Shown here one piece after another: positions 27,357 to 38,135 of a stretch of 64,000 bases of DNA. Source of the DNA: Bacillus thuringiensis (lineage in GTDB: Bacteria; Bacillota; Bacilli; Bacillales; Bacillaceae_G); the NCBI RefSeq assembly GCF_022095615.2, contig NZ_CP155560.1, positions 1 to 64,000 on the forward strand, written 5' to 3'. The position numbers and the translations under genes are program-made. How positions within the stretch are numbered: the stretch's first letter is position 1; each line of letters opens with the position of its first letter. The notes beneath the pieces are model-generated. The model did no database searches. It saw nothing but the letters and a program-made list of their open reading frames with translations, and had not been told where the DNA came from.

Positions 27357-27379
27357 GATTTTTATTTTACTTGGTTAAA
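27357..27379 (-). promoter_or_regulatory. shared 23-bp motif, copy 2 (before decarboxylase)
   Basis: GATTTTTATTTTACTTGGTT plus AAA, 28 bases upstream of the decarboxylase start, differs from copy 1 at only two positions (12 and 17). Probable operator of a common repressor whose gene is not in view. Confidence 0.6.
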
Positions 27380-27642
27380 CATAAGGGTATAATAATTTGT
27401 AATTGCCCTTTTGAATCCTTAGAAATGAGGAGCTATTTAGAAAAAAATGTAATTCCATAGAAAATTATATGAACTATGGAATTTAAAGTAAAGAAAAATT
27501 TTTTGATTTATTTTTAAAAAAGTAATTGTGAGATAATGAAGTTTCTAAAAATATATCTGAATTAATTGTTTATTTAATTTATATGTTGTCCTAACATGTA
27601 TTGAACTAGTGTAGTAGATATTTTAATATAATGTAGAACTAT

Positions 27643-27680
27643 TATAAGGTAGTTGAATATAAGGGCTCAACTACCTTATA
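27643..27680. other. 13-bp inverted repeat of unknown role
   Basis: TATAAGGTAGTTG and CAACTACCTTATA enclose 12 bases. No T-run follows on either strand, so it may be a protein-binding site rather than a terminator. The rest of 27380-27790 shows no gene. Confidence 0.45.
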
Positions 27681-27943
27681 GACTGTAGATATTGTTAGGA
27701 AAAGATAAAAAATAAGGTGGAAGTGTTAAAGATATGTTCTAGTGGAGAAGAAGTAGTGGTATGGATTTGATAGTAAAATTAGCATGAATTTTTATCATTT
27801 TAGCCAAGAAGACTCCTTCCTCAAGGAACGTGAAGTGAGTAGGTGGGAGATGACTTGTTCGACATACATAAAGTGTTACTTCACTATCAATCGAATATAC
27901 GTTTGGTGTATAATATTCATATACCGAAATGGAGGTGAATCAA

Positions 27944-29065
27944 ATGATAATTAATAAAGCCTTTAAGTTTCGTATCTATCCAAATCAAGCACAAACAATT
28001 CTAATTAATAAAACGATAGGTTGTTCTCGCTTTGTATTTAATCATTTCCTATCCCTATGGAATCACGCATATAAAGAAACTGGAAGAGGTTTAACATATG
28101 GTACATGCTCTGCCAAACTTCCTGCCATGAAGAAAGAGTTTGTTTGGCTCAAAGAAGTGGATAGTATTGCGATTCAGTCGTCTGTTCGCAACCTTGCGGA
28201 TGCGTATACGCGCTTTTTCAAAAAACAAAACAGCGCACCGTGCTTTAAATCTAAGAAGAACAACGTACAATCTTATACCACAAAACAAACAAATGAAAAC
28301 ATTGCTGTTGTAGGGAGCAAAATTAAGTTGCCGAAACTAGGCCTTGTTCGATTTGCCAAAAGTCGTGAAATAACGGGACGTATTGTAAATGCGACTGTTA
28401 GACGGAACCCTTCTGGTAGATATTTTGTGTCACTATTAGTTGAAACAGAAGTACAAGAACTTCCGAAAACACATTCTTACATTGGAGTAGATGTAGGACT
28501 AAAAGATTTCGCCATTTTGTCAGATGGAAAACCCTATGAAAATCCGAAGTTTTTCCGATCATTAGAAGATAAGTTGGCGAAAGCACAGCGTGTTCTTTCT
28601 AGAAGAATGAAAGGATCTTCTCGTTGGAATAGACAACGGGTAAAAGTAGCTAGAATTCATGAATACATATCAAATGCTAGAAAAGATTACTTAGATAAAA
28701 TCTCAACTGAAATCATCAAAAACCACGATGTTATCGGTATAGAGGATTTGCAAGTATCGAATATGTTAAAAAATCGTAAGTTAGCAAAAGCAATTAGTGA
28801 AGTATCTTGGTCACAGTTTCGAACCATGTTGGAATATAAAGCAAAATGGTATGGTAAACAAGTCATTGTCGTATCGAAAACATTTGCTTCCAGCCAATTA
28901 TGTTCTTGTTGTGGATATCAAAACAAAGACGTTAAAAATCTAAACCTACGTAAATGGGACTGTCCTTCTTGTCGTACACACCATGATAGGGATATTAACG
29001 CAAGTATCAATCTAAAGAATGAAGCAATAAGGCTTCTAACCGCAGGGACTGCGGGGTTAGCCTAA
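27944..29065 (+). CDS. tnpB: TnpB RNA-guided endonuclease
   Basis: A 373-residue TnpB (OrfB), the RNA-guided nuclease that cuts the empty donor site and is ancestral to Cas12. [11 protein letters not shown] (Asp about 183), VIGIEDLQV (Glu about 266) and HDRDINAS (Asp about 352) are the RuvC triad. CSCCG and CPSC form the zinc ribbon. The N-terminal [17 protein letters not shown] is the usual wedge start. GGAGGTG lies 6 bases ahead of the ATG at 27944, so the upstream ATG at 27929 is rejected. All catalytic residues are intact, so the nuclease is probably active. Confidence 0.93.
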   Translation: MIINKAFKFRIYPNQAQTILINKTIGCSRFVFNHFLSLWNHAYKETGRGLTYGTCSAKLPAMKKEFVWLKEVDSIAIQSSVRNLADAYTRFFKKQNSAPCFKSKKNNVQSYTTKQTNENIAVVGSKIKLPKLGLVRFAKSREITGRIVNATVRRNPSGRYFVSLLVETEVQELPKTHSYIGVDVGLKDFAILSDGKPYENPKFFRSLEDKLAKAQRVLSRRMKGSSRWNRQRVKVARIHEYISNARKDYLDKISTEIIKNHDVIGIEDLQVSNMLKNRKLAKAISEVSWSQFRTMLEYKAKWYGKQVIVVSKTFASSQLCSCCGYQNKDVKNLNLRKWDCPSCRTHHDRDINASINLKNEAIRLLTAGTAGLA

Positions 29066-29145
29066 TCAATTAGAGTTCGATAGAACTCTTTACTTAGGAA
29101 TCCCCCACTTCTAAACGAAGTGAAAGTGGGGGTAGTTCAAGGAAG
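29040..29145 (+). ncRNA. putative omega/reRNA at the TnpB 3' end
   Basis: The end of tnpB and the right end form nested hairpins (CCGCAGGGACTGCGG; TTCGATAGAA; CCCCCACTTC ... GAAAGTGGGGG), the usual location of the TnpB guide RNA scaffold. The guide would be the sequence past about 29140. This is placement by family knowledge. Confidence 0.55.
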
Positions 29146-29158
29146 AATAATTATTGGA

Positions 29159-30085
29159 TCAAAGTTTTTTAATGAATTCAATTTCATTATTTAATAATAA
29201 TGGACGAGTTAAGTGTAAAGAATTTTCTTCAACCTGAGTAGGATTTTTTGCACCAGGTATCGCAACTGAAACGGCTGGGTGGCTTAAAACATAACGTAAG
29301 GCAATTTGCGCTAGACTTCGATTTGATCGTACAAGTGAATCTAATTTCTCTACTTTGTTTAAGCTATCTTTAAACCACTGTTCTTTTGGCCAATCTTTTC
29401 TTAAATCATCGTCTGGAAATTGAGTTTCATGATTAAATTTCCCAGTTAAAATTCCCATCTTAAGTGGACCTCTTATCACAGCACCTAAATTATGTTTTTC
29501 AATATAAGGAAGGATGTCTTTTTCAGGTTCTTTATTTAAAATACTATAATCGAATTGTACAACATCTAAATCATCATTCTGATTAAAATGTTTAATATAA
29601 TCTAAATCATTAGTAGAAACGCCAACTGCTCTCACTTTTCCAGATTTTTTTAAGGTTTGGAAAGCTTGTAGAAAAGCTTCTGTTTCTTCAGGTTTATCCC
29701 ACCAAATATGACAAAAGTACACATCTATATAATCCGTTTTAAGCCGCAGTAAACTAGCATCAAACGAATCAATGATCTTTTGAGGATCTCCATAAACGGC
29801 TGGTTGATTAGGGTCATAATGATGACAAATTAATCCACCTTTTGTAGACAGAATGATATCCTGCCTACGTTTATGTATAGCCTTTGCAACGAGTGTTTCA
29901 CTATGACCTAATCCATAAACGTCAGCAGTGTCAATAAAATTAACCCCTAGGTCAATTGCTTTATTGATTGCATCAATGGATTCATTATCTTTTACTACTC
30001 CCCATTCATCGCCACCAATCGCCCAAGAACCAAATCCTATCTCTGAAACTATTAATCCCGTGTTACCTAATAATCTATATTCCAT
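29159..30085 (-). CDS. aldo/keto reductase
   Basis: A 308-residue NADPH-dependent aldo/keto reductase. GFGSWAIGGDEWG starts the barrel. FIDTADVYGLGHSE carries the Asp and Tyr, ILSTKGG the Lys and VYFCHIWW the His of the catalytic tetrad. The C-terminal VSVAIPGAKNPTQVEEN is the NADP phosphate-binding part. The ATG at 30085 has AGGAGGAG 10 bases upstream; an earlier start adding eight residues overlaps that site. It diverges from the NRPS across a 366-base gap, so a shared regulation and reduction of the NRPS aldehyde are possible, but it could equally be a general carbonyl reductase. Confidence 0.9.
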   Translation of the reverse strand: MEYRLLGNTGLIVSEIGFGSWAIGGDEWGVVKDNESIDAINKAIDLGVNFIDTADVYGLGHSETLVAKAIHKRRQDIILSTKGGLICHHYDPNQPAVYGDPQKIIDSFDASLLRLKTDYIDVYFCHIWWDKPEETEAFLQAFQTLKKSGKVRAVGVSTNDLDYIKHFNQNDDLDVVQFDYSILNKEPEKDILPYIEKHNLGAVIRGPLKMGILTGKFNHETQFPDDDLRKDWPKEQWFKDSLNKVEKLDSLVRSNRSLAQIALRYVLSHPAVSVAIPGAKNPTQVEENSLHLTRPLLLNNEIEFIKKL

Positions 30086-30451
30086 TATGAACGAACTCCT
30101 CCTATTCAAATTATGTTATTAGAAATATATATAATGATCAGTTGGAATATTCTTGAATTTGTTTTCGGGATATAAATTAGGCTATTTACCTTAATAAATA
30201 TATGTAAGATTACTGTATAAAAATTAATTAGAATTATTAGTTAAATGGTTTTTTATGCTTAAATTGAATAAAAGTATGAACTATTACAGCATAATTATGA
30301 GTTTTATTCATGATTTTAATAACTATGCAATAAGTGAAATAAATGTTGGATTTAGTCGGAAAATATACATTTACAAATCGCAGAATGTGTACATATAGTT
30401 GTAATTGTAAATATTATCCGTTTTGAAATATTTATAAAAGGAGAAATTCAT
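30086..30451. promoter_or_regulatory. divergent region between aldo/keto reductase and NRPS
   Basis: AT-rich, no gene. A half-site ATTTAACTAATAA (minus strand, about 30236-30248) partly matches the TTAACTAAGTTAA motif found before the GNAT and decarboxylase genes, but too weakly to claim. No clear -35/-10 pair for the NRPS stands out. Confidence 0.3.
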
Positions 30452-33400
30452 ATGAAGGAAATACAAAAGCAATATGAAATTGTAGAAGAATTGGATGCAA
30501 CAGTAGGGCAAGAAGCATTATGGATAGCTCATCAAATGGAATTAGAAAATGGAATGAACAATGAAGCTACCATAATAAAGCTAAAAGGAAATCTTCAAAT
30601 AGATACTTTTAAGAAAGCGCTTACTTTAATAGTGCAATCTCATCCGGCGCTACGTACACTATTTATTAAAAAGGACGAAAAAATTAAACAATTTATTCAA
30701 AAGAGTATAGATTTTGATATACCAATTAAGGATTTAACTGCTTTTAAAAACACAGAACAAAAATTTATTTTAAAAAAATTCTTAGACTCTATAGTGAATG
30801 AGAAATTTAATTTAGAAGAAGGGCCTTTGTTTAAATTCCACATCATTAAATTGTGTGAAGATGAATTTATTTTACATATGATTTTTCATCACATTATTTA
30901 TGATGGATGTAGTTTAGGGGTTTTTATCCAACAATTGTCTTATACGTATTGTGAATTACTTCAAGAAAATACGGGTTTAGTATTAGAATCTCCTTATAAG
31001 AGCCTTGTAGAATTTGAGGAAGGTTTTATTGACAGTGCAATGTATAGAGAAGGATCATCCTATTGGAAAGATTATTTACAAGGTGAATTACCTCCTACAG
31101 AGTTTCCTGCTACTATTAATAAAATGAATGAACCGATATATACGAACGAAAATATAAGTAAGAATATTGATGCCGATCTATTTTATCAAATACAATGTTT
31201 TGCTAAAAGAAATAACATAAGTGTCTATCGGGTTATGTTAAGTACTTATTGTGCCTTGCTTCATCAAATGACAAATGCTGAAGAAATTATTGTAGGTATA
31301 CCAATTAATACTAGACCACAAACGGAAGAAGGGAATGCTTTTGGTTATTTTGTTAATACATTACCTATACGTATAACAATAGAAAAAGGTGATACATTTA
31401 AGGGAATACTTAACAAGGTGAATAAATCTGTTCATTTGGCTATTAAGTATAAACATAATCCATATTCACATATAGTAAGAGATTTAAATCTAAATAATAA
31501 TACACATCATAATATGATTTATTCAACAGCATTTAATACGGTAAGGATACCTCAATTGAAAATTCCTGATATTGAGTCCACAGTTTTAACAGATTGTAAA
31601 AGAGTAAACCCTTTTAACATGACCTGGAGAATAATGAGATATGAAGGGGAAACAGAGAATAAAATTGAGATTGATTATAATTCAGCATTATATAAACCAG
31701 ATAGTATGAATGATTTAGTTGAAAGATATATATATTTGTTACAAAAACTAATGAAGAATGTGAACGAACCTATTCATTCATTGGATTTACTTTTAAAAAA
31801 GGATCATCGTTTATACAAAGATATAAACTCAAATACTCTTGCATATCCTAATTCAAAAACATTAGATCAATTAATTGATCTACAAGCATTAAAATCGCCA
31901 AATCAAATAGCGATTTCAATGGGAGATAAATCGATTACCTATTATGACTTGCAGCAAAGGTCAAATCAAATTGCGAATTATTTACGTGAAAATGATATAA
32001 AAAAGGGACAGCGTGTAAGTATTACTATGGTGAGAGAGATCGATACAATTGTATGCATTCTAGGTATACTAAAATCAGGTGGAGTTTATGTACCAATCGA
32101 TCCAAAGTTTCCTGAAAAAAGAATAGAATTTATATTAAAAGATAGTGAAAGTCAAATGATTATTACAAAGAAAGAATTCAGGGGATTAATTGAAAGTTTT
32201 GCAATTCATACAATTTTTCTAGAGGATTTTCATTACACTAATTCTATAGAAAATATTGCGTCTACACATAACATAGAAGATGCTGCGTATATTATCTACA
32301 CGTCAGGTTCAACCGGTTTACCAAAAGGAGTAGTTGTACCACATAGAGGAGTAATTAATTTATCATATTCATTAATGAATCAATTTCATTTAGACAAAAA
32401 TGATGTATTTTTACAATTTGCAACGATGATTTTTGATGCCTCTATTATGGAAATGTTTCCGATTTTGTTATGCGGAGGAAGAATGCATTTAATTTCTGAA
32501 TTGGAAAAACGTACTGCAGAAGAATTTATAAATGTAATTAACAAGAATGGTATTACATTTGTTCTTTTACCAACTGCATTTTTTAAATTAATAGCTGATA
32601 TGCCAAAAGAAATGTTGCTGAAATTAAATTCTTTAAAATGTGTATTTGTAGGAGGGGAAACATTACGTGCTGCATCAGTTCGTAAATGGCAAAGTAAAGT
32701 AGGGTTAAAGATTCCAGTTCTTAACGCATATGGTCCTACTGAAGCTACTGTATGTACAACCATTTATGAAGTAAATCATGAGATAAAAGAAGAAACTTCT
32801 AATATCCCAATAGGTAAACCAATTGCTAATAGTAAAGTTTTCGTGATCAGTCCGTTCAATACGTTATGTCCGTCAGGAGTAGTAGGTGAATTATTCATTG
32901 GTGGTGATGGGGTTGCTAAAGGATATATAAATCAAAAGAAAAAAACAGAAGAGGCATTTATTTCTTTTGAAAAATCATATAATCGCAATAAAAAAATATA
33001 TCATACTGGGGACTTAGTACGCCTTTTACCAAATGGAAACTTAGAATTTATCGGAAGGAAAGATAATCAAGTAAAACTACGTGGGTATCGAATTGAGCTT
33101 GATGAAATAGAAAGAGCATTATTTAAACACCCAGAGGTAAAAGATGCAGTAGTAGTAACTTATCAAAATGACAAAATTGCTAGCTTTTATGTATCAAAAG
33201 ACAATACAGAGATAAAACAAGAGAACTTAAAAACATTCTTAAGTGAAAGATTACCAGATTTTATGATACCAAATTATATATTTCATCTTAAAACATTTCC
33301 ATTATCACCAAGTGGTAAGGTTGATAGAAAAAAATTAGAATTACAAATCCCATCTTTACTTGAAAATATGCAAAATCAATATATACCACCAATAAGTGGC

Positions 33401-36400
33401 ACAGAAAAAAGGTTGGCAAAAACATGGTCAGAGATTTTAAATTTAGGGAAATATAGAATCAGTAGAGATGACGACTTTTTTAAACTTGGGGGACATTCAT
33501 TAATTGCTGTGCAAGTATTAAATCAAATTCAAAAAGAGTTTCATTTGAAATTAGAAATTAGAGATATTTTTGAGCATACAACAATTGCTAGTCTATCTGC
33601 TTACATCGATAAATTAATGGAAGTAAATCATGATAGGGAAGAACGGAAGATGCAAATATTAAAAGTTACAGATAAGGAAAGGTATCAGTTATCAAGTGCT
33701 CAAAAAAGAATTTGGTTTTTAAATAAATCAAACGCTATTAATAGAGTATACGATACACCACTACACATATATATTGAGCCGAGTTTGAAAAAAGATATTT
33801 TACAGGACGCCATAAGGTTTTTGGTTGAACGACACGAGATGCTTCGAACAGTGTTTATTGAAAAAAATGGGGAGCCTAGACAGGTCATATTAAAATCAAT
33901 ATCTATTGACCTTATTCACGATGATATTGAACACATAACTAAAAAGGAAAAACAAGAATATATACGTAGAACAATAAATCAAACGGATCATACACCATTT
34001 GATTTGGAAAATGGACCACTTTTCCGGATTAGAATTTTTAATCTTGATAAGAAAAAATCCTATTTATATATCAATTTACATCACATTATTACTGATGAGT
34101 GGAGTGTAAGGAATTTATTAGATGAATTAATGAAGGTATATAGTGCCTTTGCTAAACGAAGAAATCCTGAGCTGCCAACTATTTCTAATCGATATGTAGA
34201 TTATGTTGAGTGGGAACAGGAGCAGTTAAAGTTAGGTCGGTGGGATACAGAAAAATCTTATTGGATGGCCGAACTTGCAGCACCTCTTCCTATACTAAAT
34301 CTTCCTTTAGATTTTAGTAAGAATCATCAAAGTACAAATAGAGGTACAGTATTTGAAATGAAGTTAGATAATAAAATGAAAGAGTCTTTGAAACAAGTAT
34401 GTGAACAAGAGAATGTTTCGATGTATATGCTATTTTTGGCAGCATATATTCAATTGTTACATTATCTAACGGATCAAAAAGACATTATTGTAGGTACACC
34501 GGTTGTTGGAAGGAATTATCAAGAATTCGAACAAATACAAGGATTTTTTGTAAATACTTTAGCTATTAGAACACAATTAAATGATGTGAAAAATTTAAAA
34601 CAACTATTACAAGTAGTGAGAGAAAAATGTTTGAATTCTTTCCAAAACCAATCATACCCATTTGATAAAGTAATTGAGCAAATAAATCCTGATAGAAGCT
34701 TTGGAAATAACCCGATCTTTTCTACTATGTTTAGTTACCAGAAAGATATTTTGCAACAACATGATGCGTACAAGCTTCAATTGTTACCTAATAAACAAGA
34801 TGTTAGTAAGTTTGACATTTCTTTAGCTGTTGAAGAAGGATCGGATTATGTAGAGATTTCATTTGAGTATAATATTAATCTTTTCAAGGAAGAGTCAATT
34901 AATAGGTTTACTCAAAATTTACTTACTATACTGGACGAATTTATTCATCAAAGAACAGTGGCATATGAGAATCTGTCATTCCTATCGCTGGAAGAGGAAT
35001 CTCTATATAGAAAGGTAAATTATACAGAAAGACCGTATCCTTATTTTCAAAATATACAGGAGCAATTCTATAAGCAAGTAGAAAGACAATCAAATCGGAT
35101 TGCTATAGCGACTGAAACGGAATCTTTAACATATAGACAATTAAATATAAGCTCTAATCAAGTAGCTCAACATTTAATCGGAAAAGGTATAAAAAGAGGT
35201 GATAAGGTAGCCATATTTTTAGATAGAAGTATGAATAGTATTGTTTCTATGCTTGGAATATTAAAAGCCGGTGCTGCCTATATACCAATCGATGTAAAAT
35301 ACCCTGAGGATAGAATAAATTATATAGTTAGTGATAGCGAGGCATGTAGAATTATAACGAGTAACAAATACAAAAGTCATTTGAATTTAAGCAATTATAA
35401 GGTTTCAATAATAGAGGATATATATCGTACGACTATAAATGATGATGTGAAAATTTTTAATAAGCCAGATGATTTGGCATATGTGATTTATACTTCAGGA
35501 TCAACAGGCAAACCAAAAGGTGCATTATTAACGCATAAAGGAGTATTAAATTTAGTTGAATGGAGAAATGAAGTATTTCAGATTTCTCCAAATGATAAAG
35601 TAACACAGTTTTATTCTCATAGTTTTGATTCTTCTGTATCGGAAATTTTTTCTACTTTGTTAAATGGAGCGGAGCTGTATGTATTAAATGATGAACAGCG
35701 CTATTCAACTGTCGAATATGCCCAAGCAGTCCAAGAAATACAAGCAACTATTTCTGATTTACCAACAGTATTTTTTAATGAATTATCGACATCATTAACT
35801 AAACCGGATAGCGAGAAGATACGTTCTTTAAGATTTATGATAATGGGAGGAGAAGCTGCATCAACAAATGCTATTAGGAGTTGGCAAGATACTTTTAAAA
35901 ACCAAGTGCAACTGGTAAATGAGTATGGTCCTACTGAAGCAACTGTTTCAGCGATGTACTATTTCATACCAGAATTAGAATGCGAAAATAACATTTTAGG
36001 TAGCATACCGATTGGTATTCCAATTTCTAATACAAAGGTTCATATATTGAACTCATATATGCAACATTGTCCGGTAGGGGGCATGGGCGAATTATATATT
36101 GAGAGTTTAGGATTGGCCCAAGGGTATTGGAAGCAGGAAGAAAAAACAAAACAGGCATTTATTGCAAATCCATATTCAAAAGATAACAGTAAAAGGTTAT
36201 ACCGAACAGGTGATTTAGCAAAGTGGTTACCAAATGGAAATATAGAATTTATGGGAAGAAAAGATAAGCAAGTTAAAATTAGAGGGCACAGAATTGAACT
36301 AGGGGAAATAGAAGATGCAATGTTACAACTTAAGGGGATAAATCAAGCCGTGGTAACACAAACGAAAGATGGGATGTTACTGCAAGCTTATTATAAAACA

Positions 36401-38050
36401 GTGGACGGTTTAGAAATAGAGAAAAATAAGTTAGCTTTGCATTTATCAAAAGTATTGCCAGAATATATGATCCCTAAATATTACTCTCATGTGTTAGAAA
36501 TACCAATAACGGCTAATGGGAAAATTGATTTCGAAAAACTGCCAGAAATAGAGTTTGATAATGAGCAAAAAGATGAGTCTATACTTAAGCCTCAGACTAA
36601 AGTGCAAAAAAACATTGCAAAAGTATGGTCCGAAGTTCTAAACATTAAATCTATAGGTTTAAAAGATGATTTCTTTAATTTGGGTGGACATTCTTTAAAA
36701 GTTATGCCGTCATTAGTCAAATTAAAACCGTTATACCCTAACTTGAAAATCCAAGATTTCTTTAAGTATAGAACAATAGAAAAATTAGCCTCTCATATTG
36801 AAGAAATGGAAGATATGTCGTTCAAGAAAGAGAAAAATATGAATGTCGCATGTATGGAAAATGAAACGATAACGCCTCCTGCTTGTAAAAGAAATAAAAT
36901 AGAAGAATGTGAGATAGATAGGGTGAATTATCCAAAAGCAGTTTTCCTTACAGGGGCTACAGGATATTTAGGAGCACACATTTTAGAACGCTTATTACAG
37001 TTGCCATCTACGACTATTTACTGTCTAGTAAGAAATAATGAGGATCAAGTAATTGGTTCAAAGTTAGAAGAAAGAATGATGTTTTATTTCGGTAAAGAAA
37101 TTCTCCAAAAGTTGGAGGAGAGAGTAGAATTAATTGAAGGAGATTTATCTTTGATAAATCTAGGTCTAGATTCAAAGCAATTGGACCATTTAAATAATAA
37201 GGTAGAGTCAATCATACATTGTGGTGGAGAAGTTAGACACTATGGAGAACGTGAGCATTTTCAAAAGGTAAATGTTCAGTCTACAAAATATTTATTGGAA
37301 TTAGCTAAGAATACAAATGCACGTTTTCATTATATATCGACTTTAAGTGTAGCTGGACAGGCTGAAAGCGATCCAAAAGAATTTGAATTCCTTGAGTCTA
37401 ATTTTGATAGAGGTCAAAATTTAGATAATGTCTACTTAGAAAGTAAGTTTCAAGGCGAGAAAATGGTCAGAGAGGCAATGGAAAAAGGGATTCGTGCTAC
37501 GATATACCGTGTGGGGAATTTAGTGGGTAACTCTAAAACGGGTAAATTTCAATTCAATATTAATGAAAACGCTTTTTATAGATTGTTGAAAGGGATATGC
37601 TTATCTAGCATAGCACCTGAAATCAATACGTATGTAGATTTAACGCCTGTAGACTATGGCAGTTTAGCTATTACTGAATTATCCTATAAGGCCAATACAG
37701 TAAATAAAACCATGCATATTTGTAATCCCAATCAACTTAAATGGGACCAATTTATAAATAGTTTACAAGGTTTTGGATACGATATTATGTTAATGAAACA
37801 AGAAAAGTATATAGAGAAGTTTTTTAATACGAATCTAACTAATGATGAACAGAAAGCTTTAGAGCTCATAATGCCTTTATTAGAATCTGTAGAAGAACTA
37901 TCTGTAGCTATACCATCTTGTTCGTATACGCAAGGATATCTGAAGAATGTACATTGTTTAGAACCAAATCAAGAATATATCAATTTGCTATTACATTACG
38001 CTATGAGTATCGAGTTTTTACCAGCCACTAAAGAACCAATATTGCTATAG
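30452..38050 (+). CDS. two-module NRPS with terminal reductase (C-A-T-C-A-T-R)
   Basis: A 2532-residue non-ribosomal peptide synthetase. Domains in order: C1 (HHIIYDG about 146), A1 (YTSGSTGLPKG about 616; NAYGPTEATVC), T1 (GGHSL about 1013), C2 (HHIITDE about 1210), A2 (YTSGSTGKPKG about 1680; NEYGPTEATVS), T2 (GGHSL about 2078) and R (TGATGYLG about 2167, YLESK about 2328). The N-terminal C domain suggests N-acylation of the first residue. The R domain replaces a thioesterase and releases an aldehyde or alcohol. By eye the A1 pocket is D-A-M-L-F-G-A-V-C (hydrophobic) and A2 is D-S-S-D-I-G-E-V-S, whose Asp and Glu suggest a basic amino acid. The product would be an acyl-dipeptide aldehyde. 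No epimerase, phosphopantetheinyl transferase or exporter is nearby. AAGGAG precedes the ATG. Confidence 0.93.
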   Translation: MKEIQKQYEIVEELDATVGQEALWIAHQMELENGMNNEATIIKLKGNLQIDTFKKALTLIVQSHPALRTLFIKKDEKIKQFIQKSIDFDIPIKDLTAFKNTEQKFILKKFLDSIVNEKFNLEEGPLFKFHIIKLCEDEFILHMIFHHIIYDGCSLGVFIQQLSYTYCELLQENTGLVLESPYKSLVEFEEGFIDSAMYREGSSYWKDYLQGELPPTEFPATINKMNEPIYTNENISKNIDADLFYQIQCFAKRNNISVYRVMLSTYCALLHQMTNAEEIIVGIPINTRPQTEEGNAFGYFVNTLPIRITIEKGDTFKGILNKVNKSVHLAIKYKHNPYSHIVRDLNLNNNTHHNMIYSTAFNTVRIPQLKIPDIESTVLTDCKRVNPFNMTWRIMRYEGETENKIEIDYNSALYKPDSMNDLVERYIYLLQKLMKNVNEPIHSLDLLLKKDHRLYKDINSNTLAYPNSKTLDQLIDLQALKSPNQIAISMGDKSITYYDLQQRSNQIANYLRENDIKKGQRVSITMVREIDTIVCILGILKSGGVYVPIDPKFPEKRIEFILKDSESQMIITKKEFRGLIESFAIHTIFLEDFHYTNSIENIASTHNIEDAAYIIYTSGSTGLPKGVVVPHRGVINLSYSLMNQFHLDKNDVFLQFATMIFDASIMEMFPILLCGGRMHLISELEKRTAEEFINVINKNGITFVLLPTAFFKLIADMPKEMLLKLNSLKCVFVGGETLRAASVRKWQSKVGLKIPVLNAYGPTEATVCTTIYEVNHEIKEETSNIPIGKPIANSKVFVISPFNTLCPSGVVGELFIGGDGVAKGYINQKKKTEEAFISFEKSYNRNKKIYHTGDLVRLLPNGNLEFIGRKDNQVKLRGYRIELDEIERALFKHPEVKDAVVVTYQNDKIASFYVSKDNTEIKQENLKTFLSERLPDFMIPNYIFHLKTFPLSPSGKVDRKKLELQIPSLLENMQNQYIPPISGTEKRLAKTWSEILNLGKYRISRDDDFFKLGGHSLIAVQVLNQIQKEFHLKLEIRDIFEHTTIASLSAYIDKLMEVNHDREERKMQILKVTDKERYQLSSAQKRIWFLNKSNAINRVYDTPLHIYIEPSLKKDILQDAIRFLVERHEMLRTVFIEKNGEPRQVILKSISIDLIHDDIEHITKKEKQEYIRRTINQTDHTPFDLENGPLFRIRIFNLDKKKSYLYINLHHIITDEWSVRNLLDELMKVYSAFAKRRNPELPTISNRYVDYVEWEQEQLKLGRWDTEKSYWMAELAAPLPILNLPLDFSKNHQSTNRGTVFEMKLDNKMKESLKQVCEQENVSMYMLFLAAYIQLLHYLTDQKDIIVGTPVVGRNYQEFEQIQGFFVNTLAIRTQLNDVKNLKQLLQVVREKCLNSFQNQSYPFDKVIEQINPDRSFGNNPIFSTMFSYQKDILQQHDAYKLQLLPNKQDVSKFDISLAVEEGSDYVEISFEYNINLFKEESINRFTQNLLTILDEFIHQRTVAYENLSFLSLEEESLYRKVNYTERPYPYFQNIQEQFYKQVERQSNRIAIATETESLTYRQLNISSNQVAQHLIGKGIKRGDKVAIFLDRSMNSIVSMLGILKAGAAYIPIDVKYPEDRINYIVSDSEACRIITSNKYKSHLNLSNYKVSIIEDIYRTTINDDVKIFNKPDDLAYVIYTSGSTGKPKGALLTHKGVLNLVEWRNEVFQISPNDKVTQFYSHSFDSSVSEIFSTLLNGAELYVLNDEQRYSTVEYAQAVQEIQATISDLPTVFFNELSTSLTKPDSEKIRSLRFMIMGGEAASTNAIRSWQDTFKNQVQLVNEYGPTEATVSAMYYFIPELECENNILGSIPIGIPISNTKVHILNSYMQHCPVGGMGELYIESLGLAQGYWKQEEKTKQAFIANPYSKDNSKRLYRTGDLAKWLPNGNIEFMGRKDKQVKIRGHRIELGEIEDAMLQLKGINQAVVTQTKDGMLLQAYYKTVDGLEIEKNKLALHLSKVLPEYMIPKYYSHVLEIPITANGKIDFEKLPEIEFDNEQKDESILKPQTKVQKNIAKVWSEVLNIKSIGLKDDFFNLGGHSLKVMPSLVKLKPLYPNLKIQDFFKYRTIEKLASHIEEMEDMSFKKEKNMNVACMENETITPPACKRNKIEECEIDRVNYPKAVFLTGATGYLGAHILERLLQLPSTTIYCLVRNNEDQVIGSKLEERMMFYFGKEILQKLEERVELIEGDLSLINLGLDSKQLDHLNNKVESIIHCGGEVRHYGEREHFQKVNVQSTKYLLELAKNTNARFHYISTLSVAGQAESDPKEFEFLESNFDRGQNLDNVYLESKFQGEKMVREAMEKGIRATIYRVGNLVGNSKTGKFQFNINENAFYRLLKGICLSSIAPEINTYVDLTPVDYGSLAITELSYKANTVNKTMHICNPNQLKWDQFINSLQGFGYDIMLMKQEKYIEKFFNTNLTNDEQKALELIMPLLESVEELSVAIPSCSYTQGYLKNVHCLEPNQEYINLLLHYAMSIEFLPATKEPILL

Positions 38051-38135
38051 AATATACCATCGATTTTGAACAGATTGGTTTATAAATACGAAGTTTTGAA
38101 TATTTGTTTACTTTCTCTTATTATTTGGAAAAGTA

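Larger units (their letters stand above)
27790..29145 (+). mobile_element. solo-TnpB element (IS200/IS605 superfamily, IS1341 type)
   Basis: The left end (about 27800-27870: ACTCCTTCCTCAAGGAACG, then GAAGTGAGTAGGTGGGAG) and right end (29100-29142: CCCCCACTT/AAGTGGGGG hairpin, then TAGTTCAAGG) flank one gene, tnpB. No tnpA is present, so it needs a transposase in trans. A related left and right end, without tnpB, is at 41089-41420 in the opposite orientation. Exact ends are approximate. Confidence 0.75.

Noticed and set aside
30452..38050. Assignment of the NRPS to aureusimine/phevalin-type pyrazinone synthesis
   Set aside because: Those enzymes are A-T-C-A-T-R; this one has an extra N-terminal C domain, which would block the free amine needed for cyclisation if it acylates the first residue.
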